Notes: a model not told the origin generated them from the sequence alone. A DNA stretch of 64,000 nt from Owenia fusiformis (GCA_903813345.2 CAIIXF020000001.1:23083915-23147914), one strand, 5' to 3'. Shown: positions 46,401 through 53,190, counted from the first letter of the stretch. Numbers and translations are program-made.

Positions 46401-49400
46401 TGCAACATTTTTATTATTAAATTTTTATTGTAACTTTATGCTGGGGAATAAAGCTTCGATTTTATCGTTGATACTCGTTCGAAAATTACCCTATTACAGT
46501 AAGTTGACGCACGTTAGACAACTACCATATTATCGCCCACTAAGATCGATCTTCAATTACTAATTATATTTCCGAATTTTATGTTGCCGTTTCTGTTTTA
46601 CATTCGGCAATCGGCAACTTTATATCCACAGCAATATTTCATGTTATACAGTACAGTAAAACCTGTGTTAGTGAACACATCTCTCTAGTGAACACCTTTC
46701 AACAGTGAACATTTTTTTTTCGGCAAAACCTTTTTCCCCCATTGACTCCCATGTTAAAGTACAATCCTATAGTGAACACCTACCTACTGTGAACAGTGAA
46801 CATTAAATCTTGGCAAATTTGATTGAATTATCCTGTCTCTAGTGAACATTGAATCTGTTACATAAGATTTCTTGCGGATTTTCTGCAACTGCCTTATCAG
46901 AGTTAAGCAGTTAATGTTTATATTACCTGTGAAAAATAATTATTAAAAGGTCAATTTGAGATTTTGATCTCTTGTATTGAAACAGGTGTGACTAATTATA
47001 ATTCTTAGTAAGCTTTGTTTTTGTAAGGCAGGATATGTGTTTAGCAGTGTCTAGAAGCATTGATTGCTTTAATTAGAGATAATCTGGTTAACTATTATTA
47101 TCTCTATCTGCTAAGTCCCAACTAAATCTTTTTCTCATCTCCATCATTTTAAAAACCAGATAAGGTTAAAATTATAAGATCATTCTTAACTGACTCCATT
47201 TTGTAGTTTAATTAATTCAATCAAGTCTTTCAACTGACTCAAATGTGTTAAGAATTCCACTATTTAAAGAATTATGAAAAGATTAAAATTTGACAATAAA
47301 AGGATGAACCATTCAGGCAGTCTAGAATAAGTAAGTTTGTATAACACAACAAAAAAAACAAAAATTTGTTGCAAGTGTCATGGGTTATCATAGGTATAAA
47401 ATACAAATTAAATCAGTTATTCCCTCCTCTATTATTTAGGCTCGTTTAATAACTGGTCTCTTAAATATAATATGGCAAAATGCCGCGAAATCAAATCCTT
47501 GCTGTAGTGAACACCTACCAATAGTGAACATTTTTCTTCGGCAAAAAAATGTTCACTATACACAGGTTTTACTGTATACTTCATTCAATCATCTACTATA
47601 TGGTGTAATAACTTTAACAACTATGATGATGTAAGATTGTGTAATTTTATTCTAAAGACAACACATATGGAAGAATTAGTGATTCTCAGTTTATATCATA
47701 AGGTTTTGTCTCTTGGAGCTGATGATTGCATCATAATAAGTTAATTACCCTACATACAATTCTGCTGATTTTTCAATAACATTTTCTATATCTCTAGCTG
47801 CAGCTACTAAGAATTTGAAGATCCTACCTGATGCCTTTAAAAAGTTTTAGAGAAAAAACTTAACTGTGGGGGCCTTTTGTACACCCTCCCCCTCATATGG
47901 TTGTAAATTGATTAGATATGTGAAATCAATTGAAATGAGAAATTGAAATAAGTATTAACCTGACTCAGCAATTAAATATGGCAGTATTAATTTTTATAAG
48001 GATCAAGATTCAGTTCAAAGTTAATCTTGTAAATGCGACATGAAATCCCTAAAACCATGTAAAAGCAAGACATCTTAAAACTAGATTCTTAAAATCCCTA
48101 CTTATGGAACATTGTAAATCCTGCTGACCTTGCAGAAAAAATTGCTCAAGGTCACATAACTGCATATTTGTCAATTCTTCATCAGAACACATCAGACAAA
48201 CATATTATGCAATAAAACATAGTATATACTCCAAAACAACCCCTCTCTAGACTAAAAACAGCCTCAAATGAAGGATATGTGTAAATACTAGACCAATGCC
48301 ATACCACAAGTGTGAGGTAACATATTTTCCACGACCATTCCCATACTAGAAAGTGGAAAAATCCTACCATTGCCATTCCTCAAAAGTCATAATGTTGGGG
48401 CATCCTCATCAGATCCTAAAATTTGGGTCCACTGCCATACCAAATGTCAAACAAGTACAAGGCATTAACAAAATGTCACCACCTAGTTCAAAACAATATA
48501 ATGAGTTCAATCTTTTCAGATTTGAATTTCTGAGAACTTGTAGATGATAAAGCAAAAAATCAATTGGTCAATTTTGAAGCAAGTTGAAAAAAGACCTTTT
48601 TTGAACATAAGAAGGTCATTGAAGGTGAAATCTTAAATTTATAGTCAGATTTGAACTTCTGAGAACTTGGAGATGATTTTGGTAAAAAATTGGTCAATTT
48701 GAAGCAAGATGAAAAATACCTTTTTGATCTTTTTTGACCTTGAAAAGGTCATTGAATTTTAAAATTATAGTCAGATTTGAACTTTTAAGTCTTGTATATG
48801 GGCTCTAAACAGTATTTGTTAAGTTGTTGGAAGTTGGAAGAATTTGTTACATAATTTATAATAGTTCATTTATTTGATTGATCTTACCTTTGCAATTGCA
48901 AGCTGCTCACCAAGCCTGTAATGAAAATAGTTGAACAAATGTACATGTACAGATAAACATATAAATCAATATACTTTTAAAATGAATCTGATGACAGAGG
49001 ACAATGCAATCACATCATCAGAGGTGAGGCAAATTTTAGCTGGAAGGCGAGGCAAAGCCAAAGAGGTAATCATATGGGATGAAATTCTCACATTTTCTAA
49101 AAATGTTTTCCATAAAATAGCCAAGATAATGTTTGGATGTGGGCATAATTCAGTTTATTAAAATAAACAAGCAATTACGAGCCTCGTTATGGGCCCCATA
49201 CGGACAAGTACAGTGCTTGAAAATTACAAGCCATTACGGGCCTTGTTATGGGCATCGCACAGGCATTAAAGTACAAGGCTTGAAAATTATGAGCTATTAT
49301 GGGCCTCATAACAGGCACTGTACGAGCAAGTTCGGGGTTCGAAAATTATGATTTATTACAGGGCTCGTTATGGGAACCGTACAGTCAAGTAAATTACGGA

Positions 49401-51993
49401 CTATTACAGGCCGTGTAATTACAAGCTCTCAGGAGGCTCAAAAATTACAAGCAATTACGAGACTCTTAACGAGGCCCATACGATGTTGTACAGGGCCCGT
49501 TGACTCAACGAGCTCCATAAGGGCTTGTACGGGGTCCAATGTAATTTGCCTGTGTACTTTGTACATTTTACAACCCATCTGCTCAAAGAGTCAGCAAAAC
49601 CTATGCAAGAATAACTAACTCATCTCAAACAATGGAGGCTGATCCCCATGATTCCACACATGAAGTATTGGCATTGAATAACATGTGTTTAGTAAGCTTC
49701 GCATGATAATAAAATCCCAGTATACCTGCCAAGGAACAGAAACATTGTACACTCTTCAATGACAGATTCAGGCATCCTATCAGCCCCATAGAGCTCTCTG
49801 TATATGTTTACAAGATCATCCACTGGTACATACCTACAACAGGCATACACATGTAATATAACTTATTGAATGATTTGAAGTGCAATACAGGATATATTCT
49901 GCTCAAGAAATTCTGTATTGGAAAGAGACGAAGTCGAGTGCCAATACAGAACATCGAGACAGAATATATCCTGTATTGCACTTCAATTCATTCAATAACA
50001 TTTTTATCATGTGATCCTCTGTATTGCTACTGGGATTGTCCCCTCCGTACCAATATTTTCTGTATTGCGACGGAGATGATCAACGGGGACAATCTCAGTA
50101 GCAATACAGATTGGTACAGCACAAGAACTGACCAATCAGAGGGCTTCATTTTACAGATCATAGGATAATTATATTTACAGTAAAGTATATCAGTCAATAT
50201 TTCAATGTTGTCCAAAAAAAGTCTGAAACTGTAATGAGCATTCACAGATTCTTTTATTGAATTAAAGGACCTTATACACCCGCCATTGGGATCTCCCCAT
50301 GGGAAAAAAATAATTCATCTGATTTTTCAAAATGAGTATTCTGCTTCAATTATTACATTTATATGCACACTAGTATCTTGTTGACCTATATTCAGCACTG
50401 TATTGATGTATAGGCCACTTATTAGGGTCATAATTCAATCACGAAGTGTAGAGGCATAGATTCCAAACCAGGAAGTATTTTTGTGTCTGTCAAAATCCAT
50501 TTACATCCTACGCATCCCTGCATCTTATCCAAATATGTTACTACATAATGAAATATAATAGTATAATCTTTTGTTTTACAAACTTGTATGATATTTGATA
50601 AGTGTAAAAGTTGTTTTTTGAGCATTTTTCTATAGCCATTTTGTAGGGGAAAAAATGATGAAAAATGTACAATCTTTTAATTTTAAGTATGACCTGAATC
50701 GATTGCAAACTTCATATTTGCACATTTGATGAGATAAACCATTTGTGTCGTATTGTGAAATTATTAAGTTTGCAATCGATTCAGGTCATAGTGTATTTTG
50801 GGTATTTCTGTGATAATCAATTGAAACCAATGGCCTCTACTGGGATCTGCTGATATCCTCATGTTAAGTCAATGGTGCACAGCCCCATGTAAGTCAATAC
50901 AACCTTACTGAACGAAATGATCCCTATCTCAGCTTATGTGTGTCCGAGCACTTTAATATTTTCCAAAGTATTATATGACATTTTATTCTTCATGTTACAC
51001 CTACGAATGATTCATTTCGACCATAGGGATATTTGCCAATAATTGCACCTTGTCCTTTACTATCTTTTAAAAATAAATGTAAGTGATTCTATTCTTAATC
51101 TAACTTGCCCTGTCTGAGCCCAGCCTTAAAAATGTAAAATCACAACACTCACCAATCCGAGAGTTCATGTATATAGTTTGTATTCAATTCATACTGGTTC
51201 AAGACATCACCACCAGGATCTCCATCAGAGTGAGCATTATCAAATGAGCCATGATAATTTACCTATTAATAAAATTATGATGATCATCATGTAGTTAAAT
51301 GGAGGAACTACATTTTAACCAGGTATTCTTTTATGCATGGTGGGGTGTTTTTATCTTCTTTCATTTTTTGGTTATTTGATCAATAGTATATTTTAAATTT
51401 TAGATAATAATAGATAATTTTAGATAATAATACTCGATGTAGAATTATGTATGTAAACTATTTTTCCATGTTATAATTTTCAAGGGAATGCCAAAACTGC
51501 CCAATGATACACAAAGCCGCTGCTTTCCCTGAAATACCACGTGACAAATTATATATGCATTTTTTTGGATACATAAAACATGATACAAGGCATTAAAATT
51601 CAAAATGTCACCATCTGCCATTTGTTAAAATTGCTGAACGCCAAAAGCTGACTGCCGATCACCGTCCACAAAAAGTTAGAGACTAACAATATGTCACAAC
51701 TTCTTCATAAAAATTACAAATGACCACAATGAAAAAATACCAAGTTTTAACTAGATGATTGAATGGACAGAAAAATAGACAAGTGGGCAACTCCATTGGC
51801 TCATCATGTAAGCCAAAAAGCAGGAAAATCAAAAATGGGAGAACAGAAAAAACATCAGGGGCAAAGAAGTATTACTACTCACATCCCCCATGACAGAGAG
51901 GAAGCCATGGTTAATGCCAAGACTGTGCCAAGACACATCAGCCACCTGATGGGAGATCAGCCCAAGTAGGAACACAATCAACTTCTCTGTGGC
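19321..51993 (-). CDS. GPI-specific phospholipase D (GPLD1), 5'-partial, 18 exons
   Basis: Secreted enzyme that hydrolyses the inositol-phosphate bond of GPI anchors and releases surface proteins. Exons 5' to 3' (minus strand): 51993-51883, 51262-51153, 49833-49726, 48915-48888, 42640-42501, 40623-40419, 39055-38916, 37300-37188, 27265-27186, 26753-26643, 24683-24609, 23033-22874, 22585-22435, 21757-21573, 21096-20942, 20475-20388, 19870-19755, 19413-19321. All junctions are GT-AG and in frame, giving about 722 residues against roughly 840 in human. The N-terminal part carries SHQVADVSWHSLG and NAHSDGDPGGD, matching the histidine-bearing zinc-phospholipase motifs. Then come FG-GAP repeats with calcium-loop motifs (DLNNDGWDDLIIGAP, DINRDGYPDLAVGAP, DLNGDTYNDLVIGAP, DIDGDGLDDLIITAP). 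Missing: signal peptide and first ~100 residues, and about 20 C-terminal residues. Introns are repeat-laden; exons show no frameshift. Confidence 0.95.
19414..19754 (-). other. GPLD1 intron 17
   Basis: AT-rich; nothing recognised. Confidence 0.6.
19755..19870 (-). CDS. GPLD1 recovered exon 17
   Basis: Entry phase 1, exit phase 0 before GTAAGT. Encodes EEGRVYIYMSNYDRF (outer strand of a propeller blade) and a Cys-bearing loop (TTDCPQM to VPCPQHS) like the human CKSWITPCP segment. Confidence 0.92.
20265..20377. mobile_element. 113-bp pogo-like MITE beside the GPLD1 exon 16 donor
   Basis: Starts CAGTAAAACCTTCAAAGTGG and ends CATATCGAGTTTTACTG, with TA on each side (20263-20264 and 20378-20379). 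On the minus strand its edge is only 10 nt inside the intron, immediately after the GTATGG donor of exon 16. Confidence 0.78.
20388..20475 (-). CDS. GPLD1 recovered exon 16
   Basis: Acceptor ATATTCCAG, phase 0; exit phase 1 before GTATGG. Encodes FSDIDGDGLDDLIITAPLR, a calcium-binding FG-GAP loop with an intact DxDxDG core, matching human SDLDDDGLDEIIMAAPLR. Confidence 0.95.
20476..20941 (-). other. GPLD1 intron 15
   Basis: Contains a single pogo-type tip (CAGTAAAACCTGTGTATATT at about 20765) without an obvious partner; otherwise AT-rich. Confidence 0.5.
20942..21096 (-). CDS. GPLD1 recovered exon 15
   Basis: Acceptor TTTTCTTAG, entry phase 1, exit phase 0 before GTATGA. Encodes SGSVLGLPVSVTQAGTVLMY and YLVATFSGDRRYDRFGHHLQ. 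The STFSGDRRFSRFG-like segment is diagnostic for GPLD1. Confidence 0.96.
21097..21572 (-). other. GPLD1 intron 14
   Basis: AT-rich; nothing recognised. Confidence 0.6.
21573..21757 (-). CDS. GPLD1 recovered exon 14
   Basis: Acceptor ATGTTTCAG, entry phase 2, exit phase 1 before GTAAGT. Encodes SVGKFYVYRPPS and EEFSNLGHSFSVG, a propeller blade equivalent to human GRVYGYFPP and MGKLGTSLSSG. Confidence 0.93.
21758..22434 (-). other. GPLD1 intron 13
   Basis: AT-rich; nothing recognised. Confidence 0.6.
22435..22585 (-). CDS. GPLD1 recovered exon 13
   Basis: Entry phase 1, exit phase 2 before GTAAGC. Encodes GEQDYSWFGYDVKV and MVGAPTYRK, matching human GEEDFSWFGYSLHG and LVGSPTWKN. Confidence 0.96.
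22874..23033 (-). CDS. GPLD1 recovered exon 12
   Basis: Acceptor ATCTCCAG, phase 0; exit phase 1. Encodes YCNLGYSLSSGDLNGDTYND and LVIGAPFAP, an FG-GAP blade matching human YCNLGWTLLAADVNGDSEPD. The 288-bp intron 12 (22586-22873) that follows it is unremarkable. Confidence 0.96.
23193..23681. mobile_element. 489-bp MITE nested in the Tc1/mariner copy
   Basis: Perfect 14-bp terminal inverted repeats CAGGCCTGTCAACT/AGTTGACAGGCCTG with a 6-bp TATCAT duplication on both sides (23187-23192 and 23682-23687). The interior is rich in GTCACGCAAAT and GCGTGAC words. No ORF of note. It inserted after the host transposon, whose left arm it splits. Confidence 0.9.
23741..23992 (+). pseudogene. Tc1/mariner transposase C-terminal remnant
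   Basis: One frame reads GYGKEKVYENDLRTITNLK then IHIIQAIPAEECIRPIDN and NLKHVIQ, recalling the WGYLKDRVY...IPPEML...HLEHVI end of mariner-type DDE transposases. It is interrupted by in-frame stops (TAG at 23798 and TGA near 23942) and has lost the catalytic region upstream. Family recognition is from memory of the consensus. Confidence 0.7.
24609..24683 (-). CDS. GPLD1 recovered exon 11
   Basis: Acceptor TTTTTTCAG, phase 0 on both sides; donor GTTTGT. Encodes GRVYVYYGRPGGFLS and PDLTVECQ, matching human GAVYVYFGSKQGG and ITISCQ. Confidence 0.95.
24684..26642 (-). other. GPLD1 intron 10 (2.0 kb)
   Basis: Dominated by the 15-bp array 24770-25985. The rest (25990-26640) is AT-rich with two loosely repeated TTGATATTGATCATAAAA segments. 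Confidence 0.6.
24770..25985. repeat. 15-bp minisatellite (GACAAGTCATCCCAA type)
   Basis: Dozens of degenerate units built on CATCCCAAGACAA with GTCATTCC, CTAATCC and CTCATCC variants. Blocks such as 25590-25720 and 25780-25900 recur as higher-order copies. The same word set forms the array at 59025-60185. Apparent minus-strand ORFs (MGLIVFGMTCLG style) come from the 15-bp period. Confidence 0.93.
26643..26753 (-). CDS. GPLD1 recovered exon 10
   Basis: Acceptor TTTCAG, phase 0; ends before GTAAGT. Encodes ENGRFGSSLAIVDINRDGYP and DLAVGAPSIGS, almost the human SGRFGSALAVLDFNVDGVPD blade with an intact calcium loop. Confidence 0.97.
26754..27185 (-). other. GPLD1 intron 9
   Basis: AT-rich, with a short GGACAAATAGACGGATGGAC stretch resembling the dispersed repeat at 40140. 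Nothing else recognised. Confidence 0.5.
27186..27265 (-). CDS. GPLD1 recovered exon 9
   Basis: Entry phase 1, exit phase 0 before GTAAAG. Encodes SRIGLPSGFNIDLDDVSNFT, the inter-blade loop matching human GLPPVDLDLDKEAH. Confidence 0.9.
27620..27654. repeat. 35-bp perfect palindrome
   Basis: Two 17-bp arms, CATGGGCTTTCAACTAG and its inverse, separated by a single T. It could extrude as a tight hairpin. No flanking element boundaries are visible. Confidence 0.9.
27706..28149. mobile_element. Harbinger-like MITE (TTA target site), long TIRs
   Basis: Terminal inverted repeats of about 44 bp beginning GGGGCGGGGTCAAAATATC and containing TTCATATGGAGACGAAAGTA. Flanked by TTA on both sides (27703-27705 and 28150-28152). 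A TWA target site and GGG-type tips fit PIF/Harbinger. A relative with a TAA target is at 53191-53413. Confidence 0.8.
28190..31172. repeat. Intron-8 repeat, copy A1
   Basis: First copy of a segment almost identical to 32057-34550 (offset about 3866) and, from 29075 on, to 34551-36643 (offset about 5473). Single-base differences are sparse, so the duplication is recent. Includes a complete TTAA-type MITE at 30541-31112. No coding potential. Confidence 0.93.
30541..31112. mobile_element. TTAA-type MITE, 572 bp
   Basis: Begins AGGGTTCCGATTAGCATCCC, ends ATATGCGTCACCCT, flanked by TTAA on both sides. Same family as 7486-8053. Confidence 0.8.
32057..34550. repeat. Intron-8 repeat, copy A2 (truncated)
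   Basis: Repeats copy A1 from its first base, then breaks inside the MITE (which starts at 34407) at about 34550 and jumps straight to sequence equivalent to 29075. The breakpoint shares only about 3 bp (AAT), so microhomology-mediated joining or slippage is likely. Confidence 0.92.
34551..36643. repeat. Intron-8 repeat, copy A3
   Basis: Matches 29075-31172 almost base for base and ends with the same GGCCTTTTGTACTCCCCTCC segment. It then continues into 36644-37187, which is unlike what follows copy A1. Includes a full TTAA-type MITE (36014-36585). Confidence 0.92.
36014..36585. mobile_element. TTAA-type MITE, 572 bp (third copy)
   Basis: Same ends and TTAA flanks as 30541-31112. Present because the host segment was duplicated, not through a new insertion. 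Confidence 0.8.
36889..37180. repeat. Right part of the intron-8 element, homologous to 47900-48245
   Basis: Shares ATATGGTTGTAAATTGA, TCAATTGAAATGAGAAA, TGCTGACCTTGCAGAAAAA and ATATACTCCAAAACAACCCC with 47900-48245. The similarity stops within about 10 bp of the exon 8 donor. Confidence 0.8.
37188..37300 (-). CDS. GPLD1 recovered exon 8 (first calcium-loop FG-GAP)
   Basis: Acceptor TTTTCTTCCAG, entry phase 2, exit phase 1. Encodes AMLSGDLNNDGWDDLIIGAP and a GRVYVIL strand, matching human GWAMTSADLNQDGHGDLVVG. Its donor GTACTG runs into the terminus of the intron-8 element. Confidence 0.96.
37301..38915 (-). other. GPLD1 intron 7 (1.6 kb)
   Basis: Contains a tRNA-derived SINE (38390-38652); the remainder is AT-rich and unremarkable. 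Confidence 0.6.
38390..38652 (-). mobile_element. tRNA-derived SINE
   Basis: On the minus strand a tRNA-like head carries an A box (TGGCCTAGTGG, 38639-38629) followed by TTAAGGC, and a B box (GGTTCAAACCC, 38569-38559), with an insertion between them like a long variable arm (Ser/Leu class). A non-tRNA body follows with CTGACCTATACCGGCGACTA and an inverted GGCTAGAA/TTCTAGCC. The 3' limit is uncertain. The head does not fold as an intact tRNA. Confidence 0.75.
38916..39055 (-). CDS. GPLD1 recovered exon 7 (linker into propeller)
   Basis: Acceptor CTTTCAG, phase 0; exit phase 2 before GTGAGT. Encodes a variable linker and SSYTLSRPYARVG, matching human ASYFLSFPYARLG. Confidence 0.93.
39056..40418 (-). 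other. GPLD1 intron 6 (1.4 kb)
   Basis: Holds a short piece of the dispersed TGTCACCACC family (about 39172-39230) and a second dispersed repeat at 39480-40250 that ends with GACAGACGGATGGATGGACA and GGCATTCCCTATATCCCTCT. Both look mobile-element derived. No coding. Confidence 0.5.
40419..40623 (-). CDS. GPLD1 recovered exon 6
   Basis: Entry phase 2 (AG+T), exit phase 0 before GTGAGA. Encodes CDLPHNPLYISCNM and TKRGVYLSASKRVK, matching human CNLPENPLFIAC and TERGVFFSVNSW. The two Cys of the human segment are kept. Confidence 0.94.
40735..42050. repeat. ~135-bp tandem array inside the dispersed element
   Basis: About ten units (122-147 bp) containing GTAGATGATTTTGAAAAAAA, GTCAATTTGAAGCAAGTTGA, CCTTTTTGACCTTTTTTGAC and GAGAAGGTCATTGAAGGTCA. 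Units also occur singly or in low copy at 48515-48790 and 63670-64000. Confidence 0.92.
42095..42172. repeat. GC-rich ACGCCGGACGCC repeat block
   Basis: Short direct repeats of GACGCCGG/GACGCCAG with CCAACCACCAACCGCCGTCG, a sharp GC island in AT-rich DNA. It lies just inside the right end of the dispersed element. Confidence 0.85.
42501..42640 (-). CDS. GPLD1 recovered exon 5
   Basis: Acceptor ATTTCAG, phase 0; exit phase 2 before GTACTT. Encodes LLPKYASKSPFLVDKLNDFF and LGGVFDMSVWTTNIW, matching human YPTYSTKSPFLVEQFQEYF and LGGLDDMAFWSTNIY. Confidence 0.97.
43803..44046. mobile_element. Foldback/hairpin element (~60-bp arms)
   Basis: The left arm starts CTTGCATCAATATGTTGCGT and includes ACAGTTAACCCCTTTAAAGG; the right arm is its inverse, ending CGTATTGATGCAAG. 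The arms differ at a few positions and enclose about 115 bp. No ORF. Confidence 0.85.
44155..44420. repeat. CCATGCAAAG word repeat
   Basis: Irregular short repeats built on AAATCCATGCAAAGT with CACATGCAAAG variants. The open frame across it is a consequence of the low-complexity words. Confidence 0.6.
46654..47574. mobile_element. pogo/Tigger-like non-autonomous element, 921 bp
   Basis: Begins CAGTAAAACCTGTGTTAGTG and ends TTCACTATACACAGGTTTTA plus CTG, with TA on both sides (46652-46653 and 47575-47576). Subterminal GTGAACA words are repeated in both halves. No transposase. Confidence 0.82.
48446..48860. mobile_element. Medium copy of the dispersed family
   Basis: Starts ACAAGGCATTAACAAAATGT then CACCACC and contains two units of the ~135-bp interior. 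Ends around AGTTGTTGGAAGTTGGAAGA, like the segment before the GC-rich block at 42060. Confidence 0.65.
48888..48915 (-). CDS. GPLD1 recovered exon 4 (28-nt microexon)
   Basis: Acceptor TCATTACAG, entry phase 2 (AG+G gives Arg), exit phase 0 before GTAAGA. Encodes LGEQLAIAK, aligning with human YGEMLAVSK. Phase agreement on both sides and this alignment support it despite its size. Confidence 0.88.
48916..49725 (-). other. GPLD1 intron 3
   Basis: Contains the decayed repeat 49165-49545; the flanks are AT-rich. Confidence 0.5.
49165..49545. repeat. Decayed GC-richer tandem repeat
   Basis: Degenerate units of about 80-90 bp with AAAATTACAAGCAATTACG, GGGCCTCGTTATGGGC and CGTACGGACAAGTACA words. 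Unit boundaries are eroded. Distinct in composition from the surrounding intron. Confidence 0.65.
49726..49833 (-). CDS. GPLD1 recovered exon 3
   Basis: Entry and exit phase 2. Encodes WYVPVDDLVNIYRELYGADR (W from the split codon) through MFLFLG, matching human WYVPVKDLLGIYEKLYG. Confidence 0.96.
49863..49998. repeat. Inverted repeat with ~39-bp arms
   Basis: Arms start TTATTGAATGATTTGAAGTG and continue CAATACAGGATATATTCTG; the inverse ends at 49998. Inside, TTCTGTATTGG and CCAATACAGAA pair again. May be one half of a larger foldback with 50028-50110, since both are built on CTGTATTGC words. Confidence 0.85.
50028..50110. repeat. Inverted repeat with 26-bp arms
   Basis: TCTGTATTGCTACTGGGATT plus GTCCCC is inverted at 50085-50110 with one mismatch. 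Confidence 0.85.
50266..50952. mobile_element. Possible TTAA-type element
   Basis: TTAA on both sides (50262-50265 and 50953-50956). Tips AGGACCTTATACACC and the inverse of AGTGCTCGGACACAC are only weakly matched. Contains the 25-bp inverted repeat 50688-50790. Assignment is tentative. Confidence 0.45.
50688..50790. repeat. 25-bp perfect inverted repeat
   Basis: TATGACCTGAATCGATTGCA plus AACTT at 50688-50712 is exactly inverted at 50766-50790, with a 53-bp loop. Confidence 0.9.
51153..51262 (-). CDS. GPLD1 recovered exon 2 (zinc-phospholipase motif)
   Basis: Acceptor TTATTAATAG, phase 0; exit phase 2 before GTGAGT. Encodes VNYHGSFDNAHSDGDPGGD, matching human IDFHGSYSEAHSAGDFGGD. The second His corresponds to one of the catalytic histidines described for the mammalian enzyme. 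Confidence 0.97.
51263..51882 (-). other. GPLD1 intron 1 of the recovered set
   Basis: Contains a ~140-bp short copy of the dispersed family at 51578-51715; the rest is AT-rich. Confidence 0.6.
51578..51715. mobile_element. Short copy of the dispersed family
   Basis: Left ACAAGGCATTAAAATTCAAA and ATGTCACCATC; right ACAATATGTCACAACTTCTT. Same orientation as 40637-42222 but with almost no interior. Confidence 0.6.
51883..51993 (-). CDS. GPLD1 recovered exon 1 (zinc-phospholipase motif)
   Basis: Acceptor GTTTACAG, phase 0; exit phase 0 before GTGAGT. Encodes ATEKLIVFLLGLISHQVADV and SWHSLGINHGF, matching human DTEKLVAFLFGITSHMAADV and SWHSLG. Both histidines linked to catalysis/zinc binding in the mammalian enzyme are present. 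Upstream exons (signal peptide, HVEIGHRA region) were not found up to 64000. Confidence 0.97.
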
Positions 51994-53190
51994 CTGTAAA
52001 CACAACACATAAACATTAAATCAATCATATTTAATATTATTAGTACATTATACTTAAACATGGTAAGTTGGGGGTTATTCTTAAAAGTTTTTATTCATAT
52101 TTCAATCATAAAGAACAATTAAGATATGATTTGTGTCGTGTTTTTTTTAATACTAAAAATGTTACAAATCATATGTTTTCTGTGATTACAATATTGCAAA
52201 AAAATTGAATGAATCATCTTAACTCTCCATTTTCAATATGCTGAGAAAAACTATTTTATGAAATCTTAATAATTTTTGAATACATGTTTCAAGGTCTTGA
52301 ATTGTATGAGCAAGCCTGTATCCAGGATTTCTCAAGTGGGGTTCTATTTTTAAGGCATTTGCACCCAGGTGGCGCCACCTAGAAGATATGCCTGTCTTCA
52401 TGGTCAGAAAATAGTGTTAATCTGTAATGGTCTGAACTTATTTGCGATAACCTAAGTGGCCTCCTTAACAATGTTGCGAGATTACTTTAATGTCAAGTTT
52501 AAATTGTGATATTAGTATTTCATTTCACTCGGACACTAACTTATAAACCACTTGACTAAATCACTTTTCGTGGTGTATTGGTGGTGATCTATTGGTGATG
52601 TATTAGTGGTATATTAGATTTCTTTTTTACTTGGGTAATCTTATTACAATTCAATGATACTGGTCATTTTATCACTTCTTTTTTTCTTTTTTTTAATTCA
52701 TGTATATATTTCTCATTTTATAAAGGTACCGTCCCAACAGACCTCCTTTTCTGCCCCCATCAGAATCAAACTTATTTTGCATCTAGAGTATCCTCACAAA
52801 TGTACTTCACAATAATATTTCAAAATTAGGTCAAATGATGAGCCAATGAGGTCACTGGGTGCAAAAAGGTCAAGTTGGTAAAATCGATCTAATGATCAAG
52901 TAATTTCCTTAAACATACCTAAATAAATTCAAATCATGAGTTAAACCTGACTTTACATTTATTTCCACGGGGAATAGGTACCTCAATAGCCTTTGAGTAG
53001 TATTATACACCATACTTAACACAAGGAAATTTTTTTGTCAAAATACACGTACTGGTATACTGTCAAAATATTGTATTGTAATATATTTGATATTAATATT
53101 CTAAAGCTTTGATACAACATATTAGTATTTATTGAATTTCTATGGGTACCAATAGGTACAGTTGCTGAAAGTTGAATGTACAGTTTCTAA

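Larger units (their letters stand above)
42770..48250. repeat. Diverged relative of the intron-8 element
   Basis: Collinear matches to intron 8: 42855-42930 (GAAATATTTCTGAAAGGGG...GTGGCACATTTGGTAGTATTC type) with 28360-28420; 44850-45580 with 29758 onward; 47665-47895 with 30390-30540 and 31130-31170; 47900-48245 with 36905-37180. The order is kept, with insertions between. Substitutions and indels are far commoner than among copies A1-A3. Confidence 0.75.
42641..48887 (-). other. GPLD1 intron 4 (6.2 kb)
   Basis: Largely an old, broken relative of the intron-8 element (about 42770-48250). It also holds a foldback, a pogo-like MITE, several internal duplications (43083-43240 with 45637-45796; 44466-44670 with 48260-48455) and a dispersed-family copy (48446-48860). 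Confidence 0.7.
49834..51152 (-). other. GPLD1 intron 2 (1.3 kb)
   Basis: Contains two adjacent inverted-repeat structures (49863-49998 and 50028-50110) and a probable TTAA-type element (50266-50952) with a 25-bp perfect inverted repeat inside. Confidence 0.6.
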
